The position numbers were made by a program, and so were the translations under genes. DNA of 64,000 nt from NCBI RefSeq assembly GCF_002014975.1, contig NZ_MUXV01000006.1, forward strand, positions 25,251 to 89,250. The letters are read 5' to 3'. Source of the stretch: Moraxella bovis. GTDB taxonomy: Bacteria > Pseudomonadota > Gammaproteobacteria > Pseudomonadales > Moraxellaceae. Of this stretch, positions 36,948 through 45,556 are shown piece after piece. A model generated the notes under the pieces. That model ran no database searches and was not told the DNA's origin. It saw only the letters and a program-made list of their open reading frames with translations. Positions within the stretch are counted from its first letter, which is position 1. Every line of letters begins with the position of its first letter.

Positions 36948-37958
36948 TTATTTATTCGCCTGTGTGACTTTTAAAAACTCATCAACAACTTTATATTGCC
37001 CACTTGTTGTCTCCTCACGGTACATCGCCTCACGAAAGGCGTTGGAATTGGCAAGTCCGCCTGTGTACCAAGCGATGTGTTTTCGGGCAATGCGACAGCC
37101 TGAGTATTCGCCATAAAATTGATACAGCTCGTCCAAATGAGCCAGTACAATCTCACGCAGTTCACTCACGCTAGGCGATGGCAAAAGCTCACCTGTGGCA
37201 AGATAATGGGCAATGTCCCGAAAAATCCATGGTCGCCCCTGCCCTGCTCGCCCTATCATGACCGCATCCGCCCCTGTGTACTCTTGTACCCATTTGGCTT
37301 TTTGGGGGCTGTCAATGTCGCCGTTTACGATGATGGGGATTTTGGCGTCTGCCTTGACTTGCTTGATAAGCTCATAACGGGCATTGCCTGTATAAAAATC
37401 CTCTCGGGTGCGTCCGTGTATGGCAAGGGCGGATATGCCTGCGTTTTCGGCAATTTTGGCAACCGTTAGGATATTTTCTTGCCCGTTGGCAAAGCCAAGC
37501 CGTGTTTTTAGGGTAATCGGCACGCCCAAATCGGCAACCGACGCCACCGCACTGTCAAGGAGTCTTTTTACCAAATCTAAGTCTTGCAAAAGTGCCGACC
37601 CCGACAGCTTACGACACACCTTTTTGGCAGGACAGCCCATGTTAATATCCACGATACACGCCCCATTTTCCACCTGAAATCGCACCGCTTGGGCAAGTTT
37701 ATCAGGCTCTGCTCCCGCCACTTGGGCGGATATGGGAGCAATCTCACCCGAGAAGTTGGCACGGTACAGCGACTTTTGGCGAGCGTATAGGGCGGTATCG
37801 GCAATAATCATCTCACTGACGGCATGACCTGCCCCAAAGGACTTAGCAAGACGGCGAAAGGGGTTATCGGTTACCCCTGCCATTGGGGCGACAATCAGGC
37901 GATTGGCAATGGTTTGATTGCCGATGGCTAGGGGGGTTAAGAGTATGTGTTTATTCAT
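36948..37958 (-). CDS. dusB: tRNA-dihydrouridine synthase B
   Basis: FMN enzyme that reduces uridine in the D-loop (U17 in E. coli DusB). 336 residues. Flavin-barrel start RLIVAPMAGVTDNPFRRL, catalytic Cys in DINMGCPAKKVCRK, FMN loop TLKTRLGF, LAIHGRTREDFYTG, IIVNGDIDSP, and the DusB-type C-terminus with ARKHIAWYTGG. In enterics dusB precedes fis in one operon. Here it is coupled to rnz instead: the rnz stop and dusB start overlap by 4 bases (ATGA). Confidence 0.93.
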   Translation of the reverse strand: MNKHILLTPLAIGNQTIANRLIVAPMAGVTDNPFRRLAKSFGAGHAVSEMIIADTALYARQKSLYRANFSGEIAPISAQVAGAEPDKLAQAVRFQVENGACIVDINMGCPAKKVCRKLSGSALLQDLDLVKRLLDSAVASVADLGVPITLKTRLGFANGQENILTVAKIAENAGISALAIHGRTREDFYTGNARYELIKQVKADAKIPIIVNGDIDSPQKAKWVQEYTGADAVMIGRAGQGRPWIFRDIAHYLATGELLPSPSVSELREIVLAHLDELYQFYGEYSGCRIARKHIAWYTGGLANSNAFREAMYREETTSGQYKVVDEFLKVTQANK

Positions 37959-38998
37959 AAATTTTTGATTTTATTAGGTTCATTTATAGCATCCAAACCC
38001 ACCACCACTTGCAAAAAATCCTTTGCCAGCACCAGTTTGCCGTCATAATAACTCTCCACTTCCTTACGAATATGCCCCATGTTGGGCTGTTTGGCGGTTT
38101 CATCATCAAAAGGGGCGTATCTGGCACTAAAATGGGTCAATATCAGCATGGGAACGTGGCAGGCGTGGGCGAATTGAGCAACCATTTTGGCACTAGAATG
38201 CTTAGGGTCAAATCCGCCCTGCTCGGCAGGTTTACTGACTATTTTTTGCATGACATCATCGGTATAAGTCGCCTCGTGGACGAGAGCGTGGCAGTCTTTG
38301 ACGGCTTGGGTCAGTAGGCTTGGCGTGTCGTTGTCGCCTGCAATGACGATTTTGGTGGTGTTTTGGGCATGAACTTTGTAGTCATGCGGATTGATGATGT
38401 TGTCATCAAGGCTTAGGGGTGTATCCGCTTTCAAAATCTCATGCCAATATTTATTAGCGATGTTATCGGTTTTTAATTTGCCCGTCAAAATTTTGTCTTT
38501 GTCAAGGATCTGGACAATCTCAAAGCCAAACGATGCAATGCGGTGCGATAGCGTGTGCAGGCGTATAAAAATGCGATGATTGTCGCCCAAATCAAGGGGC
38601 AATTCACGCTCCAAATTATCCTCAATGGCAATAAAATCAATGGGATAATTAAACTGTAGCTCGCTCACGATGGTCAGTGTATCAAGCAGTTTGACAATCG
38701 CTTTTGGGGCGATGAGCGTCAAAGGCTTAGTGCGTCTGTTCATGCCAAGGCTCGCCAAAAGTCCGCCCAGCCCATAGCAGTGGTCGCCGTGCGTGTGCGT
38801 GATGAGTATGGCGGATAAGTCATTGGGCGACAGATGGCTTTTCATGAGCTGATGCTGAGTGCCTTCTCCGCAGTCGATGAGTAGCCAAGTATTGCGTTTG
38901 GCGTGGGCGTTGGCAACGCATTCTAGGGCAAGGGCAGAGACGTTGCGTTCACGAGTTGGCACACCGCTTGATGTGCCTAAAAAGGTGAGTTTGAACAT
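37955..38998 (-). CDS. rnz: Ribonuclease Z
   Basis: tRNA 3-prime endonuclease of the metallo-beta-lactamase fold. 347 residues from ATG 38998 (MFKLTFLGTSSGVPT); an upstream start at 39025 adds a poor leader. Zinc motif LITHTHGDHCYGLGGLLAS and later HEATY and FSARY segments; the glycine-rich GTSSGVPTRERNVSA at the N-terminus is the family's substrate loop. Overlaps dusB by 4 bases, so the two tRNA-processing genes are translationally coupled. Confidence 0.92.
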   Translation of the reverse strand: MFKLTFLGTSSGVPTRERNVSALALECVANAHAKRNTWLLIDCGEGTQHQLMKSHLSPNDLSAILITHTHGDHCYGLGGLLASLGMNRRTKPLTLIAPKAIVKLLDTLTIVSELQFNYPIDFIAIEDNLERELPLDLGDNHRIFIRLHTLSHRIASFGFEIVQILDKDKILTGKLKTDNIANKYWHEILKADTPLSLDDNIINPHDYKVHAQNTTKIVIAGDNDTPSLLTQAVKDCHALVHEATYTDDVMQKIVSKPAEQGGFDPKHSSAKMVAQFAHACHVPMLILTHFSARYAPFDDETAKQPNMGHIRKEVESYYDGKLVLAKDFLQVVVGLDAINEPNKIKNL

Positions 38999-39008
38999 GG
39001 AGTTAATT

Positions 39009-39042
39009 GATAAATATGGTGGCACATTGTACCATATTTATC
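39009..39042. promoter_or_regulatory. Perfect hairpin with embedded extended -10, before rnz
   Basis: GATAAATATGGT, loop of 10, ACCATATTTATC. It starts 11 bases upstream of the rnz ATG. On the minus strand the region reads ATGGTACAATG, an extended -10 (TGG-TACAAT). It may also act as the end of the moaE transcript, though there is no T tract. Confidence 0.45.
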
Positions 39043-39113
39043 AAAATGGGTTGGGATTTATCAAAATAAATCAGGGTGATTTTACCGTCCCGATGTGTCA
39101 CCATCCATCGTCC

Positions 39114-39602
39114 CTAGCCATTATTAGACAACCACAAACTGCTGTCGTCATCATAAAATTCCTGCTTCCATACAGGAATGTCGGCTTTGATGGCGTTCAG
39201 TAACCACTCGCAGGCATCAAATGCAGGCGTACGATGAGACGCACACACCCCAATCCACACCGCCATATCGCCAATGCCAAGCTCGCCAATGCGATGAATG
39301 GCGACAGCGTGCGTGATGTCAAAGCTCACTTTGGCTTCACGGATGAGCTTCGCCCCATGATTGATGGCAAGTTGTTCATAGCCATAATAAGTCAGACGGC
39401 TTACCGCTCGCTTATTATTATGGTTACGCACCCACCCTTCAAACGTGACGAGCGCCCCTGCGGTGTCATTTAGTAGATACGATTTTAACAATCTATCATC
39501 AATGGGGTAATCCGACAAAGCAAAACCGTCCACTCGGGCAAGCTCATAGGCTTCATCCTTGGGCAGGCTTGTGATTAACGCATTATCATGAACCGTTTTC
39601 AT
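39114..39602 (-). CDS. moaE: Molybdopterin synthase catalytic subunit
   Basis: Large subunit that puts the dithiolene sulfurs into precursor Z, with thiocarboxylated MoaD as donor. 162 residues from ATG 39602. GALVTFEGWVRNHNNKRAVSRLTYYGYEQLA, VAIHRIGELGIGDMAVWIGVCASHR and the conserved Lys in IPVWKQEFYDD. The open frame continues upstream to 39821 through moaD and is not real. It starts directly after the moaD stop (1-base gap). Confidence 0.95.
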   Translation of the reverse strand: MKTVHDNALITSLPKDEAYELARVDGFALSDYPIDDRLLKSYLLNDTAGALVTFEGWVRNHNNKRAVSRLTYYGYEQLAINHGAKLIREAKVSFDITHAVAIHRIGELGIGDMAVWIGVCASHRTPAFDACEWLLNAIKADIPVWKQEFYDDDSSLWLSNNG

Positions 39603-39603
39603 A

Positions 39604-39873
39604 TCAGCCCCCTGCCACAGGTGGAATAAAGGCAATCGTATCGCCTGATGAGACCTTATCACCCCAACTGCCAAACTCATGATTGATGGCAACCGCCACT
39701 TTGTCTTGGGGCAAATCAAAGCCGTATTTGGCGGACAATTTGGCATAAATCGTCGCCAAATCACCACTATCAGTCTGCACAGTCTCGCTATCCTTACCTG
39801 CCTGCTCGGCAAGGCTGGCAAAGTACAGCACGGTAAGGCTTATCGTATCAAGCGTTTGATTGTTATCTGTCAT
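39604..39873 (-). CDS. moaD: Molybdopterin synthase sulfur carrier subunit
   Basis: Ubiquitin-fold sulfur carrier activated by MoeB. 89 residues ending in the essential Gly-Gly (FIPPVAGG). N-terminal VLYFASLAEQAG and central INHEF match the family. It overlaps the end of moaC by 11 bases, and moaE follows at once. Confidence 0.94.
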   Translation of the reverse strand: MTDNNQTLDTISLTVLYFASLAEQAGKDSETVQTDSGDLATIYAKLSAKYGFDLPQDKVAVAINHEFGSWGDKVSSGDTIAFIPPVAGG

Positions 39874-40336
39874 AATCGGATTTTCCCCCTGTTTTTTGGA
39901 TAAGATGAATATCAGTTATCATGATGTCATGGCTGATTGCCTTGGTCATGTCATAGATGGTAAGACACGCCACCGACACGGCAGTCAAGGCTTCCATTTC
40001 AACACCTGTCTTGTGGGTAACTTTGGCGGTCGCCCCCACCACGATGGCGCACTCATCATCAGCATAACGAAAGCTCATCTTGATGGTGTCAAGGGGCAAG
40101 GCGTGGCATAAGGGTATCAGCTCATGCGTTTTTTTGCCTGCCATAATCCCCGCGATGTGGGCGGTCTGAATGATACTGCCCTTTTTGGTCATGCCCTCTG
40201 TGTCTTTGATGTGGCGGTACACGTCAGGGGCGAACACCACCTTACCATGTGCACTCGCGGTGCGTGCGGTGGCGATTTTGTCGCCCACGTCCACCATGGT
40301 GATGTTGCCGTCTTTGTCTAAATGGGTAAGATTCAT
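39863..40336 (-). CDS. moaC: Cyclic pyranopterin monophosphate synthase
   Basis: Converts the MoaA product to cyclic pyranopterin monophosphate. 157 residues. MVDVGDKIATARTASAHG, MAGKKTHELIPLCHALPL (catalytic Lys/His region), TGVEMEALTAVSVACLTIYDM. Overlaps mobA upstream by 4 bases (ATGA) and moaD downstream by 11. Confidence 0.96.
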   Translation of the reverse strand: MNLTHLDKDGNITMVDVGDKIATARTASAHGKVVFAPDVYRHIKDTEGMTKKGSIIQTAHIAGIMAGKKTHELIPLCHALPLDTIKMSFRYADDECAIVVGATAKVTHKTGVEMEALTAVSVACLTIYDMTKAISHDIMITDIHLIQKTGGKSDYDR

Positions 40337-41025
40337 GATTGCTCTTTTTGTAAGTTGTTTTTAAAATACGACAATGCCAATTTAAATTCATCGGGCGTAT
40401 TAAAATTGGCAAGATTTCGCCAATCTGTTGGCATGCGTGTTTGGTAAATGGCTTTATCCTTTAAAAATTTCATCACAGACCGCTCGCCCTTATCCAAATA
40501 TATTTTTAATTCATCATATAAAGACAACGAATAACAGCCTAATAACGGATAATCTTTATCGCCCGAAGTGTCTTTTAAATATACCCCATGATGATTTTTT
40601 AAATTAGCCTTTTTTAATAAATTAAAAATCTCACCAACATCAATCAAATTATCACAGCTAATTACCATCAAAAATTTATCGGATAAATTATTGTCCGTTG
40701 TTTTATCTTGATTAACAAAATGAGTTTGACAATAATGAAAAGCCGATAAAAGACACGATAACGCCCCTGCATTTTTGATATAGTCATCAATGATAATAAC
40801 AGATGAATTGATTGAATTGGTATTGTTTGAAAAACACTTATCCAAAAATCCTTTATCATTATCGCCAAGCAATATCGCCAGATTTAACATATTGGCATTA
40901 TTGATGTGAAAATCAAGCAATGTCTGATGATTTGGCAAAGGTAATAATGCCTTGGGCGAACCCATGCGGCGAGAATTACCCCCTGTCAAAATCAATAGAC
41001 CAATCACGCTCATGGCTTTGCCCAT
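40333..41025 (-). CDS. mobA: Molybdenum cofactor nucleotidyltransferase, MobA (or MocA)-like
   Basis: Attaches GMP (MobA) or CMP (MocA) to molybdenum cofactor. 230 residues; start ATG 41025 or ATG 41013. The nucleotide loop LLILTGGNSRRMGSPKALLPLP fits this family; SPKALLP is between the MobA form (DKALL) and the MocA form (PKLLLP). VISCDN matches the metal-binding Asp element. The gene is more AT-rich than its neighbours, with many Asn, Lys and Ile residues, which suggests relaxed selection or a different origin. Located inside the moa cluster with a 4-base moaC overlap and 3 bases after moaB. Confidence 0.78.
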   Translation of the reverse strand: MGKAMSVIGLLILTGGNSRRMGSPKALLPLPNHQTLLDFHINNANMLNLAILLGDNDKGFLDKCFSNNTNSINSSVIIIDDYIKNAGALSCLLSAFHYCQTHFVNQDKTTDNNLSDKFLMVISCDNLIDVGEIFNLLKKANLKNHHGVYLKDTSGDKDYPLLGCYSLSLYDELKIYLDKGERSVMKFLKDKAIYQTRMPTDWRNLANFNTPDEFKLALSYFKNNLQKEQS

Positions 41026-41028
41026 CGC

Positions 41029-41595
41029 TTAGCCGTGCGTGGGATTTTGACGCATAAGATGTGGCACAAAGTTACATGGGCGTGTGCGGTTATCAAGCTG
41101 TTCCAACAAAATGCCTTCCCAACCCGTACGGCACGCCCCTGTCGAACCCGGCAAGCAAAAAATCGCCGTGCTGTTCGCCATACCTGCCACCGCCCGAGAT
41201 TGCAAGGTGGACATACCGATGTCATCTTTGGAGAGTAGGCGAAACATCTCGCCAAAGCCTGCCACTTCTTTGTCAAACAGCACCGACACCGCCTCTGGCA
41301 TATTGTCCCGATGATAAAAGCCCGTACCGCCCGTGCTGATGACGGCATGAACATTGGGGTCAGCAATCCACGCACTCATCACGGCACGGATTTGGTAGAT
41401 GTCATCTGTTGTGAGTTTGCGGTTGATGAGCGTATGCCCTGCTTTGACGATACTGTCTGCCAGATATTGCCCTGATGTGTCTTCGTCCAGCGTGCGGGTG
41501 TCGGAGACGGTCAGCACGGCGATGTTGAGCGGAATAAATGGCTTGTCCGCTTTTGGCGGAGCGATGTGGTTGGGGTTATTGCAAAGCTTGCACAT
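41029..41595 (-). CDS. moaB: Molybdenum cofactor biosynthesis protein B (MoaB/Mog type)
   Basis: Adenylates molybdopterin or helps in molybdate insertion with MoeA. 188 residues. N-terminal CKLCNNPNHIAPP is an odd Cys-rich extension; the core has NIAVLTVSDTRTLDEDTSGQYLADSI, VISTGGTGFYHRDNMPEAV and FCLPGSTGACRTGWEGIL. The GGTG and PGS loops bind substrate. Lies between the MOSC gene and mobA. Confidence 0.92.
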   Translation of the reverse strand: MCKLCNNPNHIAPPKADKPFIPLNIAVLTVSDTRTLDEDTSGQYLADSIVKAGHTLINRKLTTDDIYQIRAVMSAWIADPNVHAVISTGGTGFYHRDNMPEAVSVLFDKEVAGFGEMFRLLSKDDIGMSTLQSRAVAGMANSTAIFCLPGSTGACRTGWEGILLEQLDNRTRPCNFVPHLMRQNPTHG

Positions 41596-41629
41596 AGGAT
41601 TGGCCTTTTAAATTAAAATAAATAAAATA

Positions 41630-42331
41630 TCAATGAGCTTTACGTTTGTCGTGGATTTTCTTTTTCCAGCTGATTTCTAGACAGTCAATACCAAGCCATT
41701 TATCCGCCGCCTGTGTCTCAATGCCAGATTTTTGGTTAATCAATGACCATAACGCTGTCAAATTAGCAAAAGGATAAGGGCGGTCAATAAGATAAACAGG
41801 CATGTCCGCATGAAGCACCCCAGTTCGCACCACCTGATAATACCACCCTGCAATGCCCTCTCGTGCCACGAAATAGGACACGCCTGCGTTGCCAAGCTTA
41901 TCATTAATCTTATAGCAGGGGCGACGTGGCTGTATCAGACGCACCTGTACGCTGTCATCGCCCTCGCCAAACTGATAAATGTCGCCAATGCAGACATTAT
42001 CCTCGCACATCGGCTCGCCTGCTGTCATCACGGTTAGGTTCTCGCCCAATGAACCGATGGGTGCGTTCAAATTAAATTCTTGATTGATGGCGTCATAGGT
42101 CGTGATGGGCATTTGGTGCAGGGCTTTTAGATGTCCGCCGTGAAATTTATGTTCTGCCTGCTCATCCTCGGACAGACCCAGCAGATTTACCGTCATGCTA
42201 CCGTCAATCGCTATTTTGTTAATGGCACTCACGCCACGCACGAACGGCTCTACCTTGCCTGCTCGTACATCGGTTAATGTGCCGATAAGTCTGGGCAAAT
42301 CATCTGCTTGTGTGATTGTCTCTGCGGTCAT
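41630..42331 (-). CDS. MOSC-domain protein, YiiM-like
   Basis: 233 residues. MOSC proteins carry molybdenum cofactor; E. coli YiiM reduces N-hydroxylated bases such as 6-hydroxylaminopurine. The N-terminal MOSC domain includes KFHGGHLKALHQM, GSLGENLTV and IGDIYQFGEG. The Cys in QPRRPCYKIND is the expected Moco ligand. The C-terminal part matches the YiiM-specific extension. A molybdoenzyme inside a Moco cluster is reasonable, but whether this is its main client cannot be seen. Confidence 0.82.
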   Translation of the reverse strand: MTAETITQADDLPRLIGTLTDVRAGKVEPFVRGVSAINKIAIDGSMTVNLLGLSEDEQAEHKFHGGHLKALHQMPITTYDAINQEFNLNAPIGSLGENLTVMTAGEPMCEDNVCIGDIYQFGEGDDSVQVRLIQPRRPCYKINDKLGNAGVSYFVAREGIAGWYYQVVRTGVLHADMPVYLIDRPYPFANLTALWSLINQKSGIETQAADKWLGIDCLEISWKKKIHDKRKAH

Positions 42332-42379
42332 GATTGAACACCTTATGCATTAAAAGCCATATCATATCATAAGATATAA

Positions 42380-43432
42380 CTAACCGCCCACCAGCGATAA
42401 ATTATTCATAATACCGCTATGACTGTCTAAATAATGGTGTTCAGGTTTGATTGGCATTAAGCCTTCTAGTGCTGTCATTAGCCCTTTTTTATCTTGTGTT
42501 GCAAGATAAGGGCGAATGTCATAATTTTGAGAATCAAATAAGCACAAATGCACTTTGCCAAGACTGCTGACTCTTAAGCGATTGCAACTATCACAAAAGT
42601 TTTTGGCATACGGCTCAATAATGCCAATACTGCCTGCATAATCGGGGTGGATATATTCAATGGCAGGTCCATCGTCTTGGGCTTTAGGCTTGGGTTGCCA
42701 GCCATGTGTAACAAGGTAGTCTTTGATAAACTGGGCGGTTTGATTTTGAGCAAAAAACAAATCGGCATTATCACTGGTTTGCATAAATTCAATAAAGCGA
42801 TAAGTAACAGGACGCTCTTTGACAAAATCAAGGGCGGATAATAAATTATCATAAGCGGTATCGTGCATTAAAATACCGTTCATTTTTAATTTAATGTCGG
42901 TCGTTTGTAATAATTCATCCACATCATTTAATAGCGTGGGCAATATGTCAAAGCCTGTGATTTTTTTGAATATGTCTTTATCAAAACTGTCAATACTAAG
43001 ATTTAATTGATTCAGCCCAGCGTTTTGCCAAGATGATAGGTGTTTGGCAAGTTTGTAGCCGTTTGATGAGATGGCGATTTTGGCAATGCCATGCTGTTTG
43101 GCAAGGGCGATGATGTCCGCCAAATCACGACGAACGGACGGCTCTCCGCCTGTCAGACGTAATTTTTTTGTACCAAGACTGACAAAGCCGTCAAAAAGCG
43201 TGTCAATCTCGGCAAGTGTCAGCTCGTCATTAGCTCGTTTGCCTTGATAGCCGTTCGGCAAGCAGTAATCACAGCGAAAGTTACAAAAGTCAGTAACGGA
43301 TAGGCGTAGGTAGGTCAGCTGTCTGTTAAATCCGTCCACAAGTGGGGTGGGGGTAAGCTGGGTGTGTGAGCCTTGCCCGCCCATGTCAGCAAAGGGGGCT
43401 TTGGCGTGGTAGGTGGGGACGGACGTTTTCAT
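42380..43432 (-). CDS. moaA: GTP 3',8-cyclase (MoaA)
   Basis: Radical-SAM enzyme making the first Moco precursor from GTP. 350 residues. The first cluster motif is FCNFRCDYCLP (CX3CX2C, about 49-56), the second is FCDSCNRLRVS with a later Cys in HLCLFD. GGEPSVRRDL and ISSNGY match the family. The C-terminus ends in Gly-Gly (LSLVGG), which reaches into the active site in MoaA. Leader N-terminus with HAKAPFADMGGQ is atypical. Start ATG 43432. Confidence 0.95.
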   Translation of the reverse strand: MKTSVPTYHAKAPFADMGGQGSHTQLTPTPLVDGFNRQLTYLRLSVTDFCNFRCDYCLPNGYQGKRANDELTLAEIDTLFDGFVSLGTKKLRLTGGEPSVRRDLADIIALAKQHGIAKIAISSNGYKLAKHLSSWQNAGLNQLNLSIDSFDKDIFKKITGFDILPTLLNDVDELLQTTDIKLKMNGILMHDTAYDNLLSALDFVKERPVTYRFIEFMQTSDNADLFFAQNQTAQFIKDYLVTHGWQPKPKAQDDGPAIEYIHPDYAGSIGIIEPYAKNFCDSCNRLRVSSLGKVHLCLFDSQNYDIRPYLATQDKKGLMTALEGLMPIKPEHHYLDSHSGIMNNLSLVGG

Positions 43433-43652
43433 GGCTTCGTAAGGCGTTGCCTCGGTTGTGGGTATGGGCTAAGTGTAGCAAAACCGTGCGTCCGCCCCAA
43501 TCGCCCAAAAGGCAAAGGGCATACTACTTTGGGGGTAGGGGTGGGGTGATGGGGTTTTTATTTGTATAGCCACAACATTTACTCATAAAACTACTTGAAC
43601 ATCAAACCAAATCGCTGTATGATTTAAAAATCCAAATCAAAGGCTAAATGAT

Positions 43653-43853
43653 ATGATGTCACTCTTAAGTTTATTCATTGGGGCATTGATTGCACTTTAT
43701 TTATTATTTCCTATATTGGCAATACCTTTGATTATTTTGGCTGTGACTTTGTGTGCTTTTATTCAAGGGTTTTTGGAGTCGCTCATCGAATCTTTTTTAA
43801 AAATAATAAAAATAATATTTAGGGCGTGCCTACCATTGGTAACATTTTATTGA
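43653..43853 (+). CDS. Small hydrophobic protein, C-terminus from a MITE-like end
   Basis: 66 residues, mostly hydrophobic (LLSLFIGALIALYLLFPILAI), likely two membrane helices. AAAGG precedes the ATG. The last nine residues (ACLPLVTFY) are translated from a TAGGGCGTGCCTACC-type repeat end (copy D), which provides the stop. Not recognised. It runs against the flanking Moco genes and partly overlaps the next frame. Confidence 0.45.
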   Translation: MMSLLSLFIGALIALYLLFPILAIPLIILAVTLCAFIQGFLESLIESFLKIIKIIFRACLPLVTFY

Positions 43854-43855
43854 AA
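43820..43855. mobile_element. Single MITE-like end, copy D
   Basis: TTAGGGCGTGCCTACCATTG and GTAACATTTTATTGAAA match the right end of copies H and I. No partner end is nearby, so this is a solo terminal fragment. Confidence 0.6.
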
Positions 43856-44209
43856 TTTAAAAAACCTGATAAACTAAATCAAGGAAATAACCCCATAATA
43901 TTGATATTATTCTTTATTCTTTGGCTGATTGGGGCGATTATTTTTGGTACGATATGTACATTTATTGGCGGTTATGTCCGCCCCCATGATGATACTGGCA
44001 TATGGCTTGGTCTTGTGTTATCTGCAATTATTTATGTCGTGGCGACCATGATATGGTTATTGGGTTATGTGCACCCAACCAACTTGATATTACCACGGAT
44101 TTGTAGGGGTGTGCTGAGTACACCCTTTGATGACATTACTGTGCAAAGCGTGCTCAGCACACCCCCACATCCACGTTTATTGAGTATATTTATTGACAAG
44201 ACAGCCTAG
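43826..44209 (+). CDS. Hypothetical membrane protein framed by repeats
   Basis: 127 residues from a GTG inside the MITE-like end. Two membrane segments (IILILFFILWLIGAIIFGTI and LGLVLSAIIYVVATMIWLLGY). The C-terminal 35 residues (ICRGVLSTPFDDI... SVLSTPPHPR) are translated from a hairpin repeat at 44103-44170. So both ends are repeat-derived; the true gene may start later or be a remnant. Not recognised. Confidence 0.35.
   Translation: MPTIGNILLKFKKPDKLNQGNNPIILILFFILWLIGAIIFGTICTFIGGYVRPHDDTGIWLGLVLSAIIYVVATMIWLLGYVHPTNLILPRICRGVLSTPFDDITVQSVLSTPPHPRLLSIFIDKTA
44103..44170. repeat. Small hairpin repeat, copy 1
   Basis: GTAGGGGTGTGCTGAGTACA, spacer, and GTGCTCAGCACACCCCCACA: outer arms TAGGGGTGTGCTGAG / CTCAGCACACCCCC. 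A close copy lies at 63859-63927. Confidence 0.65.
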
Positions 44210-44260
44210 TATTTTAAAAAAGGGTAAAATCAATTTACTCTTTTAAAAAAACAAACCTTA

Positions 44261-45547
44261 TCAATAAAATCCCCACCCAAACGGCTCTATCGTTATCTCA
44301 TCGCCTGCCAAATAGCCTTCACTGTCTTTGTTTGCCACGATAAGACAATTGGCAAGCGATAACTGCTTGATACGGTGCGAGTCTTGCACGCCCACCGCTT
44401 GCACCGCAAATTTGCCAAACTCATCTTGATGGTATATGCCACGCATGAACTCTTTACGCCCTGCCCTTTTTTTGATGTCGTGGCTCAAAGTTGCGCTTAG
44501 GGTCAATCGCTTGGGCAAGTCATCAGCACGCACCCCAGACAGTCGCCACAAGGCAGGAATGATAAACTGCAAACAGCCCACCACGCAGGACAAAGGATTA
44601 CCCGGTAGCCCAAAATACAGCACCGTTTTGGGGCTGTCGGCATTGTCATAAAGCTCGCCAAAGACAAAAGGCTTGCCTGGTTTCATGGCGACTTTGTAAT
44701 GGGTGATTTTGCCAAGTTTGTCAATGGCGTGCGTCAAAAAATCATAATCACCCACCGACACCCCTGCACTTGACACCACCACATCGCATTCATGCACCGC
44801 TTGCTCTATGGCGTGGCAGGTCTTGGAAAAGTCATCAGGGATAATGCCGTAGTCTTTGATGATAATGGGTAAGTCTTTTAGAAGTGCTTTTAGGGTGGGT
44901 GTGTTTGAGTTGTAGATATTGGCAAAGCTTGGCAGGCTCTCGCCCACAGCTACAAGCTCGTCCCCTGTCGCCAAAATCCCCACCACAAGCGGACGATACA
45001 CCACCACATCTGCCACACCAAGATTGGCAAGCAGACTGATGTCGGCAGGGTTTAGGCGTTTGCCCACGGTCAGCACGCACTCGCCCGTGGTGACTTCTTC
45101 GCCTTGGTGTCTTATGTTGTTGCCTGTGTATGAGTCTTTGGCAAGGGTGATGGTGTAAGTGGTTGATTTGTCGATGCTATTTTTTATTTCGTCCCAATCG
45201 GTGTTTTCTTGCATGACCACATTGTCGCACCCATCTGGCACGACCGCCCCTGTAAAAATTCGCACCGCTTGCCCCACACCTATCGCCCCATGATAGGGCT
45301 TGCCTGCACACGACTCGCCAATGACGACAAACTGACTACCGCTTGCCAAATCCGACTCTGCCCCCAAGGCAAAACCATCCATGGCGGACAAGTTTTGGCG
45401 GGGAATGTCAAAGCCTGCCGTGATGTCCTGTGCCAGCACATGACCGATGGCGGACAATAAGGGCAAAGCTAGCGTATCCTGATGAGCCTTGGCGTGCGTG
45501 CTTGCCGTGGTGCTGATGGCGTGTTGTAAGTCTTCTACACTAATCAT
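44261..45547 (-). CDS. moeA: Molybdopterin molybdenumtransferase
   Basis: Inserts molybdate into adenylated molybdopterin. 428 residues. RQNLSAMDGFALGAESD (active-site region), TGAVVPDGCDNVVMQENT, GILATGDELV, NSNTPTLKALL, SSAGVSVGDYDFLTHAI, VAMKPGKPFVFGEL and GLPGNPLSCVVGCLQF. All major family motifs are present. The parvulin gene begins upstream with a 9-base gap, so they form a transcript. Confidence 0.95.
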   Translation of the reverse strand: MISVEDLQHAISTTASTHAKAHQDTLALPLLSAIGHVLAQDITAGFDIPRQNLSAMDGFALGAESDLASGSQFVVIGESCAGKPYHGAIGVGQAVRIFTGAVVPDGCDNVVMQENTDWDEIKNSIDKSTTYTITLAKDSYTGNNIRHQGEEVTTGECVLTVGKRLNPADISLLANLGVADVVVYRPLVVGILATGDELVAVGESLPSFANIYNSNTPTLKALLKDLPIIIKDYGIIPDDFSKTCHAIEQAVHECDVVVSSAGVSVGDYDFLTHAIDKLGKITHYKVAMKPGKPFVFGELYDNADSPKTVLYFGLPGNPLSCVVGCLQFIIPALWRLSGVRADDLPKRLTLSATLSHDIKKRAGRKEFMRGIYHQDEFGKFAVQAVGVQDSHRIKQLSLANCLIVANKDSEGYLAGDEITIEPFGWGFY

Positions 45548-45556
45548 AATTCCTCC

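Noticed and set aside
39603..39821. N-terminal extension of MoaE
   Set aside because: Lies inside moaD in another frame; the ATG at 39602 is right after the moaD stop.
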